NCBI GenBank assembly: GCA_023459875.1
Contig: JAEWRY010000007.1
Location: 132,851-196,850, forward strand
DNA: 64,000 bases
Reading direction: 5' to 3'
Origin: Bacillota bacterium
Lineage (GTDB): Bacteria; Bacillota; Clostridia; Oscillospirales; Oscillospiraceae
Position numbers and translations under genes: made by a program. Below the pieces are notes generated by a model. That model did not search any database. It had not been told where the DNA came from and saw nothing but the letters and a program-made list of their open reading frames with translations. Of this stretch, positions 25,985 through 34,452 are shown in pieces (within the stretch, counting starts at the first letter, position 1; every line of letters starts with the position of its first letter).

Positions 25985-27265
25985 CTACCCCTTTACCATG
26001 TTGGGGATAGCAGTGATGAGGGCCGGGCAGAAAATCAGCAGGAGCACAATCAAGACAAGCAACACCAGCCACGGCATGATGCTCTTGGTGAACCGCTCGA
26101 TTGATGTGTGTGTCATATTGCACAGGACAAACATACAGGTGCCCACAGGCGGGGTAATGGTACCGATAGCCATAATAATACAGACAAGAACGCCGAAATA
26201 CACCAGGTCGATGCCAAGAATTTTAAACAGCGGCACGACGATGGGCACGGTGGTAACGATGATGGCGGTTGCTTCCATAATCATGCCAAGGAAAATGTAC
26301 ACGGCCGAAAACATGATAAGGATCAGGATTTTATTGCTGGTAAGTGTCACGAGCAGCGCGGCCACCGCCTGGGGCGCCTTTTCAAAAACCAGGCACCAGC
26401 CGAAGATGGACGCCGTACCCACCAGGATTAGAATGCACCCGCTGGTCTTCGCCGTATCGCACATAATCTCCCAGACCTGTTTGAGCGTCAGTTCTTTATA
26501 GACAAAAACCGAAATGATGATCGCATACAGGGCGGCGAAGGCGCCCGCTTCGGTAGCAGTAAAGATGCCCGCCAAAATGCCGCCCATGATGATGACGGCA
26601 GTAAGCAGCGCCAGAATGGATTTGCGGAATTCCCTGAAGAGAACCCGAAAGCTGAAGGAACCGTTTCTGGGGTAATTTCTTTTCAGGGCATACCAGTAAA
26701 CCAGCATCATTTCGGAAACTCCTATGATGATGCCCGGGATAATACCGCCCAAAAACATTCGGCTGATGGATACCTCTGCAGTAACGCCGTAGACGATCAT
26801 AATCGTGCTCGGGGGAATGATGGGCCCGATAACGGCGGACGCGCCCGTCACGGCAATGCTGAAATCCAGGTCAAAGCCGTGATCGGTCATCGCCTTGATC
26901 TCAATGGGTCCCAGGCCGGCGGCATCCGCGATGGCGGAGCCCGACATACCCGCAAACATCATGCTGGCCAGGACGTTCACATGTCCGAGGCCGCCGCGGA
27001 TATGTCCCACAATGGAATTGGCAAAGTTGAAAATCCGGTCGGTAATCCCGCCCTGATTCATTATATTGCCGGCAAAAATGAAAAGGGGCGCCGCCAGCAG
27101 CGTAAAAATATCGATACCGCCCGCCAGCTTTACGATGAACTGGATCCCCGACAGGCCATGCTGGAAGAAAAAGACGATGCCGGCCATGGCCAGCGCGTAT
27201 GAAATGGGCGCGTTCAGCAAAATGAGAATTACCATGACCACCAGCAGAACGATGCTCGACATCAT
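25985..27265 (-). CDS. dctM: TRAP transporter large permease subunit (DctM family)
   Basis: The 426-residue protein is almost wholly hydrophobic with about twelve helices. It has the family landmarks ALAMAGIVFFFQHG, MFAGMSGSAIADAAGLGPIEIKAM and PFIPPSTIM-like GPIIPPSTIMIVYG. It forms the ion-coupled channel of a TRAP transporter together with DctQ. It overlaps dctQ by four bases. The substrate is set by the DctP protein encoded upstream and is probably an organic or sugar acid. Confidence 0.93.
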   Translation of the reverse strand: MMSSIVLLVVMVILILLNAPISYALAMAGIVFFFQHGLSGIQFIVKLAGGIDIFTLLAAPLFIFAGNIMNQGGITDRIFNFANSIVGHIRGGLGHVNVLASMMFAGMSGSAIADAAGLGPIEIKAMTDHGFDLDFSIAVTGASAVIGPIIPPSTIMIVYGVTAEVSISRMFLGGIIPGIIIGVSEMMLVYWYALKRNYPRNGSFSFRVLFREFRKSILALLTAVIIMGGILAGIFTATEAGAFAALYAIIISVFVYKELTLKQVWEIMCDTAKTSGCILILVGTASIFGWCLVFEKAPQAVAALLVTLTSNKILILIMFSAVYIFLGMIMEATAIIVTTVPIVVPLFKILGIDLVYFGVLVCIIMAIGTITPPVGTCMFVLCNMTHTSIERFTKSIMPWLVLLVLIVLLLIFCPALITAIPNMVKG

Positions 27266-27780
27266 GCGCCCTCACCCCCCGCCTGCGTATTGTTTGAGAG
27301 TTCCTTGTTCCCGGCAAATGACAAAGCATAGAGATAAATATTGCGGACAGAATAGACGGTCATGACCACACCCGAGACGGGAATGGGTATATACCATATA
27401 CTCTTGGGATAATGGTAGGTCGTAGAGAGATCATTGGCCGTTCGCATTACATATTCCCAACCATAGATTATCAAAACGAAACCCACGCCGATAATCAGAA
27501 GTTCCATGACGATCGCAAGTGCCATACGCGGACGAAGCGGCAGCTTCTTTACTAAAAAATCCACAGAGGGATGAGCTTTCAATCTGATACCGTAAGCGGC
27601 AGCCAAAAAGGTCATATATACCATGCCCACGCGGGCAAATTCCTCCGTCCAGGGGGAACTGACATGCAGAAGATACCGGCACAAAACCTGGATAATGCAA
27701 CAGAAGAAAATAGCACAGAAGAGAAAGCCTCCGACGTGTTTTTGTACCGTTATAAAAAAGCTGTCAATTTTCTTTAACAT
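27262..27780 (-). CDS. dctQ: TRAP transporter small permease subunit (DctQ family)
   Basis: From ATG 27780 the product is 172 residues with four membrane helices. It shows the DctQ-type segment WTEEFARVGMVYMTFLAAAYGIRLKAHPSVDF. The longer frame to 27843 is not used because GGAGG sits seven bases before 27780. It assembles with DctM in the membrane. Its start follows a strong hairpin that lies between it and dctP. Confidence 0.9.
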   Translation of the reverse strand: MLKKIDSFFITVQKHVGGFLFCAIFFCCIIQVLCRYLLHVSSPWTEEFARVGMVYMTFLAAAYGIRLKAHPSVDFLVKKLPLRPRMALAIVMELLIIGVGFVLIIYGWEYVMRTANDLSTTYHYPKSIWYIPIPVSGVVMTVYSVRNIYLYALSFAGNKELSNNTQAGGEGA

Positions 27781-27824
27781 GACAAAACCTCCATGATGTG
27801 GAGCAAACCTTAGCATATGAACAA

Positions 27825-27863
27825 GGGAAGAGCCGCGCCGCAAGCCGCGCCGCGGCTCTTCCC
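27825..27863 (-). terminator. Strong hairpin between dctP and dctQ
   Basis: GGGAAGAGCCGCG at 27825-27837 pairs perfectly with 27851-27863 around a 13-base GC-rich loop. It stands just downstream of dctP in the direction of transcription. A hairpin here would raise dctP mRNA relative to the permease genes by partial termination or by blocking 3' decay. Confidence 0.6.
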
Positions 27864-27899
27864 TGCTGCTGTTTTCATTGGCGGTAATCCAGGCTTACC

Positions 27900-28943
27900 T
27901 TAATATCCCATAGCCTTAAGCTCATCTTCGCACTTTTTCTGCTGTTCCGCGTTGATGGGGGCAACCAGTGCTTTGAGCTGGGCCTTGAACTCGTCCGAGA
28001 TCTGAACAATGTTCGCGCCGGCATCCTTGAAGTTCTGAAGATATTCGTTTTCCTTCTCAACGACCAGCTTGCTCTCATAGTCGCCGGCCTCTTTGGCGCA
28101 ATCAATGATGATCTGCTGGATATCGGCGGGCAGAGCGTCGAACCACTTGGCATTGACGGCGACGAGGTTGTTGTAAAGCTGGTGGCTGGTCAGCATCAGA
28201 TTCTTCGCGCCGGCCTCGTGGAAACTGTTGGCCCACAGGTAGTCAAGGGGGCATTCCACAGCTTCGACGACCTTCTGTTCAAGGGCGGAATAAACTTCGG
28301 AAAGCGCCATTCCGGTGGGCAGCGCGCCCCAGGAGGTCCAGGCGTCCAGATCCAGGGTTACGCCTGCGGGGGTGCGGATTTTCAGTCCCTTTAGCTCGTC
28401 CAGCGTAGTGAAGGGCTTGGTGGCAAGCGTATGGCGGGCGCCCTGCTGCCAGTTGGTACAGATGACGCGCACACCGGTGAGGCTCTCATAAGCGTCATAG
28501 AGGCGGTGTGCGGTATCGCCGTCAAAGAAATCGTTCATGGTATCGCGGGAATCGAGTTCGTAATAACCTATGTAAGACATGGAATAGCTGAACTTATTGG
28601 ACAGAAGACTCCAGCCGAGGTTGACCATTTCAACGGTACCCAGGGAGACAGCTTCCTTTAGTTCGGTCTCGGTACCCAGAATCCCTCCGGCATAAACCTC
28701 AATATTGATCAGTCCGTTCGTCTTTTCCTTAACGTCTTTGGCAAATTTCTGACAGGCTGTCTCCAACGGAGTACCTTCGCTGACGACAAGAGCAAGCTTC
28801 ACGGTCTGAGGCTTCATGGAGGGTTCTGCGCTGGCAGAGGCGCTGGGAGCGGGGGTTGCGGAAGAGGTGCTGGCGGAGCTGCCGCACGCGGCAAGACCTA
28901 ATACCATAGCAAGGACAAGTATAAGCGCTGCTATTTTTTTCAT
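27900..28943 (-). CDS. dctP: TRAP transporter solute-binding protein (DctP family)
   Basis: This 347-residue lipoprotein starts MKKIAALILVLAMVLGLAACGSS, with a lipobox Cys at about residue 20 followed by a Ser/Ala/Pro-rich tether. The mature part has DctP features, including FAKDVKEKTNGLINIEVYAGGILGTETELKEAV and ATKPFTTLDELKGLKIRTPAG, whose Arg is the usual carboxylate anchor. It is tethered outside the membrane and delivers a carboxylate to DctQM. ATG at 28943 follows GGAG by ten bases. A promoter with an RpiR/HexR-like operator lies upstream. Confidence 0.93.
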   Translation of the reverse strand: MKKIAALILVLAMVLGLAACGSSASTSSATPAPSASASAEPSMKPQTVKLALVVSEGTPLETACQKFAKDVKEKTNGLINIEVYAGGILGTETELKEAVSLGTVEMVNLGWSLLSNKFSYSMSYIGYYELDSRDTMNDFFDGDTAHRLYDAYESLTGVRVICTNWQQGARHTLATKPFTTLDELKGLKIRTPAGVTLDLDAWTSWGALPTGMALSEVYSALEQKVVEAVECPLDYLWANSFHEAGAKNLMLTSHQLYNNLVAVNAKWFDALPADIQQIIIDCAKEAGDYESKLVVEKENEYLQNFKDAGANIVQISDEFKAQLKALVAPINAEQQKKCEDELKAMGY

Positions 28944-29029
28944 TCTTCGGTCTCCTCTCAATTATCTTCTGAACAGAGTTTATCTCCCTCCTCCATGGAG
29001 GGAGACGCCACTACTGTCCCGTCAAAACG

Positions 29030-29058
29030 ATACTAGCATATTCGTAATTGAATTACAA
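29030..29058 (-). promoter_or_regulatory. Promoter of dctPQM with extended -10
   Basis: On the minus strand TTGTAA (29053-29058) and TAGTAT (29030-29035) are 17 bases apart, and the -10 is preceded by TGC. The start lies about 80 bases before dctP. The operator at 29043-29057 covers the -35 element and the spacer, which is a repressor layout. Confidence 0.65.
29043..29057 (-). promoter_or_regulatory. HexR/RpiR-like operator in the dctP promoter
   Basis: The minus strand reads TGTAATTCAATTACG, containing the perfect dyad GTAATT-C-AATTAC. It differs at two positions from the TGTAATTAAATTACA consensus known for HexR, an RpiR-family regulator. The RpiR gene lies next to it. A related site is at 30202-30216. 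Confidence 0.6.
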
Positions 29059-29219
29059 GTATTATTTAATATTTTTGTATCATATTTTCTTTTATAAGTT
29101 TAATTGTCTGAGGATTATCATCAAACAGCACCTGCAGCTCCGTTCAAAACAGCAAAAATCAGAGATCAGTTTTCTGAACCGCACCGGGTTCTTTGCTGCC
29201 GGGGTAAGCCAAAACTCTG

Positions 29220-30074
29220 TTAATACTTCATTGATTCCATGGCCTTTTCAACCCGGTAGTCCTCGTTCTGTTTGGTACGCATGCCGATGTAGGTATATAA
29301 GGTATCGATGACCGCCAGCTCGGCAATGCGCGAGGACATGGCCAGAATGCGGTATTTGGTCTCCACCGAAGCGGTAGACAGGTGGATATCCGAAATTTTT
29401 GACAGGGGCGAACGACCAATATTAGTCAGTGAAATAACGGCGGCGCCGTAATTTTTTGCAAGACGGACGTTATCCACGATGTTCCGCGAACTGCCCGAAT
29501 GGCTGATAGCAAAAACCAGATCCCGCTTGTCCACGTAGCAGGCCGCAATCGCCTGCAGGTGGGAATCTTGATAGGCGGTGGCGTCGAAACCCAACCGCAT
29601 CATTTTGTGCTGCATGTCCGCAGCCATTGCGCTGGAACCACCCAGGCCAAATACAAGAATTTTCCTGGCGCCGATCAGAGCTTCCGCCGCCGCCTGCAAA
29701 TCGCCGGTCTGGATGGTGTCATGCGTAAAGGTGAGCGTGTGGATGGTACTCTGAAATACTTTATCCAGCACCGCCTGCATCCCGTCATCCGGATTCACTT
29801 CCTCGTGAATGCTCTTGAGCGGACTTACCAGATCCTGCGCCAGGGTGACCTTCATATCCTGATAACCGGTAAGGCCAAGCTTTTGGCAGGTACGCACCAC
29901 CGTGGGATCGCTCACTCCGCTGTTTTCCGCCAGCTCGGCTACCGAGAGGTAAATCACCTTTTCCGGATTTTCGATGATATATCCCACCACTTTTTGTTCC
30001 GATTTGCTTAAGGTTGGAAGCAGCGCCTGCATTTTCATGACCAACGCCGGTAATTTATTTTCTTGTCCCGCCAT
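29220..30074 (-). CDS. MurR/RpiR family transcriptional regulator
   Basis: The 284-residue protein has an N-terminal helix-turn-helix of the RpiR type (residues ~1-80, LSKSEQKVVGYIIENPEKVIYLSVAELAENSGVSDPTVVRTCQKLGLTGY region). A C-terminal SIS sugar-isomerase domain (~125-260) includes KILVFGLGGSSAMAADMQHKMMRLG and FAISHSGSSRNIVDNVRLAK. Such proteins sense phosphorylated sugars or sugar acids. It is transcribed toward dctP and divergent from the glcD-like gene. Candidate operators in both promoter regions suggest it controls the TRAP genes and the kinase/IolB operon together. Confidence 0.92.
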   Translation of the reverse strand: MAGQENKLPALVMKMQALLPTLSKSEQKVVGYIIENPEKVIYLSVAELAENSGVSDPTVVRTCQKLGLTGYQDMKVTLAQDLVSPLKSIHEEVNPDDGMQAVLDKVFQSTIHTLTFTHDTIQTGDLQAAAEALIGARKILVFGLGGSSAMAADMQHKMMRLGFDATAYQDSHLQAIAACYVDKRDLVFAISHSGSSRNIVDNVRLAKNYGAAVISLTNIGRSPLSKISDIHLSTASVETKYRILAMSSRIAELAVIDTLYTYIGMRTKQNEDYRVEKAMESMKY

Positions 30075-30201
30075 CGTTAAGACATCCTCTCTTGTGCTTT
30101 TTGAGACGCAATGAATCTATTTATATTGTATCAGATGAAATTGAAAAAACAATAGTCCAGTTCATTATTGTTATTGTTATAATAAATATTCAATTAAGTA
30201 T

Positions 30202-30216
30202 TGAAATTTTATTACA
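30202..30216 (+). promoter_or_regulatory. HexR/RpiR-like operator between rpiR and the glcD-like gene
   Basis: TGAAATTTTATTACA matches the HexR consensus TGTAATTAAATTACA at 12 of 15 positions. It overlaps a possible TTGAAA -35 element (30201-30206). Just beside it, TTCAAT at 30189-30194 and ATTGAA at 30200-30205 form a second perfect dyad. The whole 30075-30287 gap is very AT-rich and holds no gene. Confidence 0.5.
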
Positions 30217-30287
30217 GTTATGATAAGGTAATAAACGAAATATTTCTAAGGTAGAACTTATAGAATAAAAGGGTAGGAGTTTGGATC

Positions 30288-31712
30288 ATGGAACTGAAAG
30301 CATTTATGGTCAATATGGTGCTAAGTGAGCTGGAGGATGTCGTCGGCAGAGAGAACGTCAGCGAATCGAAGGCCGATAAGCTTTCCCACGGCGTGGATTA
30401 CTTCTGGGTCAGCCGCATGTGGGCGGATAAGGGCTGCACGCCTCCCCTGCCGGATTTTGTGGTGCGTCCGGGCAGCGCCCAGGAGATCTCCAAGGTACTT
30501 AAGATCGCAAACTACTATAAACTCCCTGTTCAGACATGGGGGGGCGGTTCCGGCTCTCAGGGCAGCGCTCTGCCCATGGCGGGAGGCATCATTCTGGACG
30601 TTAAGCGGATGAATAAGCTTATTTCCATTGATACAAACAGCGGATGCATTACCGCGGAAACCGGCATGGTGTTCCAGACTCTGGAATGGTACGCCAACGA
30701 GATCGGCTGCTCCTTAATGCACATTCCAAGCTGTCTTACCTGCGGCACCGTCGGGGGTGCCCTGGCTCACAGGGGCATTGGTATTCTCTCCACCAAGTAC
30801 GGTAAAATCGACGACCAGTGCCTGAATTTAGAGGTGGTTTTGCCCAACGGAGATATCATAAACACCCTGCCGGTACCTAAGCACGCGGCGGGGCCAGATT
30901 TGAATCAGATCTTCATCGGTTCCGAGGGAACACTCGGCGTGATCACAAAGGCAACCTTCAAACTGTTTAAGCAGCCGCAATGCCGGAAGTTCCGGGCCTT
31001 CCTCTTTAAGGATTTCTCTACCGGCCTGATGGCCTGCCGTGATATCGTCCAGCATATCAAGCCTTCCGTACTGCGTCTGTTCGACCAGGCGGAAACCGCT
31101 TCCATCATCAAAGACGTACTTGGTTTTGACAAGCCCGGCGCTTTTATGAATCTGGCGGTTGAGGGTGACGAGGCCATGGCCGATCTGGAACTGGATTTTA
31201 TTCTGAAAATCTGCGCCAGGTACGAGGCCATGGACCTGGGATACGAGTATGGGGAAAAGTGGTTTAAAAACCGGATCACCTTTTTCTATCCCGGCCATAT
31301 CATGAATAACCCCCAGATGTTCGGCACCATGGACACCGCCTGTACTTATACCAACGTGGAAAAAATCTACTGGGCAATGAAGCATGCCATCGAGGACAAT
31401 TTTCCCGGGGTCCGGTTCATCGCCCACTGCTCCCATTGGTACGACTGGGGCACCATGATCTACGACCGGTTCATTATGGATTCGCCGCCCGAGGACCCCG
31501 GAGAGGCCATCCGCCTCCACAACGAAATCTGGAACGCCGGCGTGCGCGCTGCTATGGATAACGGGGGCATCATCAACGATCACCACGGTGTGGGCCTCAA
31601 GCTGTCCAGACTCATGAAGGAGCAGTACGGCCCCGCCATGCAGGTGCTCGCAGGCCTTAAGAAATCGCTCGATCCAAACGGGATCATGAATCCGTACAAG
31701 CTCGGGCTGTGA
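30288..31712 (+). CDS. FAD-binding oxidoreductase, GlcD-like
   Basis: This 474-residue protein is of the FAD-linked oxidase (PCMH/VAO) superfamily. Residues ~60-240 hold the FAD domain: PDFVVRPGSAQEISKVLKIANYY, TWGGGSGSQGSALPMAGGIILDV and TCGTVGGALAHRGIGILSTKYGKIDD. The substrate domain ends HHGVGLKLSRLMKEQYG ... LDPNGIMNPYKLGL, the standard C-terminal signature. Relatives oxidise 2-hydroxyacids such as glycolate and D-lactate. The iron-sulfur partner follows 16 bases later. An aldonate or another hydroxy acid imported by the TRAP system is a plausible substrate. GGTAGGAG precedes the ATG. Confidence 0.9.
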   Translation: MELKAFMVNMVLSELEDVVGRENVSESKADKLSHGVDYFWVSRMWADKGCTPPLPDFVVRPGSAQEISKVLKIANYYKLPVQTWGGGSGSQGSALPMAGGIILDVKRMNKLISIDTNSGCITAETGMVFQTLEWYANEIGCSLMHIPSCLTCGTVGGALAHRGIGILSTKYGKIDDQCLNLEVVLPNGDIINTLPVPKHAAGPDLNQIFIGSEGTLGVITKATFKLFKQPQCRKFRAFLFKDFSTGLMACRDIVQHIKPSVLRLFDQAETASIIKDVLGFDKPGAFMNLAVEGDEAMADLELDFILKICARYEAMDLGYEYGEKWFKNRITFFYPGHIMNNPQMFGTMDTACTYTNVEKIYWAMKHAIEDNFPGVRFIAHCSHWYDWGTMIYDRFIMDSPPEDPGEAIRLHNEIWNAGVRAAMDNGGIINDHHGVGLKLSRLMKEQYGPAMQVLAGLKKSLDPNGIMNPYKLGL

Positions 31713-31728
31713 TAAGGGAGAGAGAAAA

Positions 31729-32847
31729 ATGTTACTTTCAAATAAAGCGAAAACGATTTCCGACGCCTGCCGATTTTGCTGGATGTGCCGGCATGTCTGC
31801 CCCGTCGGGCTTCAAACAGGCAAGGAGGTCAATAACGCCAGGGCTAAAGGTTTGCTTCTTTCTTTGACGGAGCGCGGCACGGAATACGACGAATCCATGG
31901 CGGAGGCCATGTGGGAGTGCGTTTTGTGCTCATCCTGCTCCAACGACTGCGCCACCGGCTATGAGCCTCCCGTCTTTATCCGGGAAGCACGCACCCAGGC
32001 AGTGATCGAAGGGCTGGTGCCCGCCGGTGTAAAGCGGGTGATCGACGCGGCTATGGCATACGGCAATATTTTCGGCATCGCTCCCGGCGATAAGCTCGCG
32101 TCCCTCGGCAAAGAGCTCTCTGGTCTGCCTGAAAAGGCCGATGTGCTGCTGTATATCGGCGATGTCACCGCAGCCGGAACCCCCGAAATAGCAGCTGCCG
32201 CCATTTCTTTGCTGAAAAAAGCCGGAATTTCTTTTGCCGTGTTGAAAAACGAGCCCTCCTCCGGCGCTTATTTAGGCGACCTGATCGGCTTTGTGGAGGA
32301 GGTGCGCAGTCTCGGCAAAGCCCTCTCCGCCGGCATCGACGCCGCCGGAGCCAAAACAGTCGTGGCGTTGGACCCTATTGACGCGCGCATCATGAAACAC
32401 GAATATCCCACCTGGGGCATTGCCCCCCAGGCTAACATTCTCACTGCAACAACATATTTTTCGCAGCTTATTGAAAGCGGCAAGCTGCGGCCTGTCAAGC
32501 CGGTTCATCCCCCCTTCGTTACCTTCCATGACGCGGGAGCTCTGGCCCGGGACATGGACGAGACCGAGCCTGGCCGAAAGATTCTGGCCGCGATGGGTAT
32601 CCAGGTCAAGGAGATGTTCCTCCACGGCAAGCTTGCCAAAAGCAGCGGCGGCGCTCTCCTCCCCCGCTATTCTCCCAGCCTTTCCGTCATGCTGGCCAAG
32701 GGGCGCTGGGAAGACGCGGTACGTACCGGCGTCACCGCTCTGGTCACGGAGGCGCCGGGCAGTTATTTTGCATTGAAACCGAAAACTCCGGACGGCATGG
32801 AACTGCGCGATCTTCTTGTCATGCTTGAAAGCGCATGTCGGGCGTAG
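31729..32847 (+). CDS. Iron-sulfur protein, GlcF-like, with degenerate CCG domain
   Basis: The 372-residue protein has two N-terminal cubane motifs: CRFCWMCRHVCPVGLQTG (about residues 14-31) and CVLCSSCSNDCATGYEPP (about 64-81). This is the electron-transfer layout of GlcF and heterodisulfide reductase partners. The C-terminal half keeps the general CCG fold order but lacks the Cys residues: FHDAGALARDMDETEPGRK stands where a Cys-bearing HDPC...R is normal, and KSSGGALLPRYSP where CCG.GG is normal. It therefore probably carries electrons only through the cubane clusters, from the GlcD-like partner to another acceptor. Confidence 0.85.
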   Translation: MLLSNKAKTISDACRFCWMCRHVCPVGLQTGKEVNNARAKGLLLSLTERGTEYDESMAEAMWECVLCSSCSNDCATGYEPPVFIREARTQAVIEGLVPAGVKRVIDAAMAYGNIFGIAPGDKLASLGKELSGLPEKADVLLYIGDVTAAGTPEIAAAAISLLKKAGISFAVLKNEPSSGAYLGDLIGFVEEVRSLGKALSAGIDAAGAKTVVALDPIDARIMKHEYPTWGIAPQANILTATTYFSQLIESGKLRPVKPVHPPFVTFHDAGALARDMDETEPGRKILAAMGIQVKEMFLHGKLAKSSGGALLPRYSPSLSVMLAKGRWEDAVRTGVTALVTEAPGSYFALKPKTPDGMELRDLLVMLESACRA

Positions 32848-32905
32848 TACGATACTTAATAATAGATGTGTCACAGACAGTATTTCCGAGAGCGGAGGAA
32901 TGGGT

Positions 32906-34426
32906 ATGAACTATCTCATGGGTGTCGATTTCGGGGGAGGCTCCTCCAAAGCCACCCTTCTGCGTGAAGACGGTGTGATCATCGCAACTGCAGCAGAAGA
33001 ATACCCCACCCGTTTCCCACATGTTGGCTGGGCGGAGCAGGATCCGGAAGACTCTTACGCCGCGTTCCTGCACAATGCCCGCGCCCTTGTTGAAAAAAGC
33101 GGCGTCAGTCCGGAGGAAATTGCCGCTCTGTCTCTGGACGGGGCCACTCACACCGCGGTTCTGCTGGATGATCGGGACCGGGTCATCCGCCCTTCAATCT
33201 ATTGGACCGACCGGCGCAGTACCGGGCAGTCCGATTGTCTGATGCGGGAACATGAGAAATTGATCCTCGCTCAGTCGCTCAATTCCCCCGGCCCTCTCTG
33301 GACCCTGCCCCAACTGATCTGGATACGGCAACACGAACCGGAGAATTTTTCTCGTATCCGTCGCATCCTGTTTATGAAGGATTACGTACGTTACCGGCTC
33401 ACAGGCGATTTTGTCACAGATACGATCGAAGCGATGGGCAGCATGCTGCTGGACGTACCGAAAGGCACCTGGTCGCAGGAACTGTGCGCTCTGGCCGGTT
33501 TGCCGGTATCCGTTCTGCCCGGGCTCGTCTACCCCACTCAAGTGGTAAGCTCTCTGCGCCCTGAGGCGGCGGCGGCCGCCGGACTCAGCACCCGCACCAA
33601 GATTATTGCTGGGGCAACCGACACGGTGATGGAGGTTTTCGCCTCAGGTGCCATCCGGCCGGGGCAGGCAACCGTAAAGATGGCCACTGCAGGGCGCATC
33701 TGCGCGGTAACCGATCGGGGTATTGCCCATCCCTTGCTGGTAAACTATCAGCATGTGGTGAATGGCTTGTGGTACCCCGGTACCGCCACAAAATCCTGCG
33801 CCGCTTCTTACCGCTGGTATCGGGATGTGCTGTGCGGCGGTGAGTCAGCCGAAGCCGCCATAAAAGGCGACGACGCTTACCGGCTGATGGACGCCATGGC
33901 GGAACGTGTCTCCCCCGGTTCCGACCAGCTATGGTTTCACCCTTATCTTCAGGGGGAGCTAACCCCCTATCTGGACAACGACCTGCGCGGCAGTTTTACC
34001 GGTATTTCTTCCTTCCACACCAAAGGCCACTTCAGCCGCGCAGTCATGGAGGGTGTGGCATACTCGCTGAGGGACTGTCTTCTGGTCCTGCGTGACCTGG
34101 GGGTGAACGTTGAGACGGCTGCCGTGATCGGCGGCGGGGCTAAAAGCCCCCTCTGGCGGCAGATTTTAGCGGATATTCTTGATATTCCGCTCATCAAGTA
34201 CTTATATGATGATTCCTCTTTAGGCTCGGCCATGCTGGCCGGCGTCGCCTCCGGGGTGTTTGCTTCCTTTGAGGACAGCGTCGCTGCTTGTGTGAAGCAG
34301 GAAAGCGCTATTCTGCCCGTCCCGGAGCATCGGGAAATCTATTCCAGGGGCTTTCGCGTTTACAGGCAGATTCACGATGCTCTGGCACCGGTCTATAAGA
34401 CCATCGCAGCCCCGTCAAAGCAGTAA
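32906..34426 (+). CDS. FGGY family carbohydrate kinase (xylulokinase-like)
   Basis: The 506-residue protein opens MNYLMGVDFGGGSSKATLLRED, the phosphate-1 motif. It continues with ALSLDGATHTAVLLDDRDRVIRPSIYWTDRR, typical of xylulokinase-like FGGY kinases. A GATDTVMEVFASGAIRPGQATVKMATAGRI segment marks the second domain, and VIGGGAKSPLWRQILADILDIPL is the adenosine motif. It phosphorylates a sugar, polyol or sugar acid with ATP. GGAGG lies seven bases before ATG 32906, so a longer frame from 32816 that overlaps the previous gene is rejected. With an IolB-like gene next to it, a deoxy-keto sugar acid is one possible substrate. Confidence 0.9.
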   Translation: MNYLMGVDFGGGSSKATLLREDGVIIATAAEEYPTRFPHVGWAEQDPEDSYAAFLHNARALVEKSGVSPEEIAALSLDGATHTAVLLDDRDRVIRPSIYWTDRRSTGQSDCLMREHEKLILAQSLNSPGPLWTLPQLIWIRQHEPENFSRIRRILFMKDYVRYRLTGDFVTDTIEAMGSMLLDVPKGTWSQELCALAGLPVSVLPGLVYPTQVVSSLRPEAAAAAGLSTRTKIIAGATDTVMEVFASGAIRPGQATVKMATAGRICAVTDRGIAHPLLVNYQHVVNGLWYPGTATKSCAASYRWYRDVLCGGESAEAAIKGDDAYRLMDAMAERVSPGSDQLWFHPYLQGELTPYLDNDLRGSFTGISSFHTKGHFSRAVMEGVAYSLRDCLLVLRDLGVNVETAAVIGGGAKSPLWRQILADILDIPLIKYLYDDSSLGSAMLAGVASGVFASFEDSVAACVKQESAILPVPEHREIYSRGFRVYRQIHDALAPVYKTIAAPSKQ

Positions 34427-34452
34427 GATCATTGCAGAAAGGATGTATTAAT

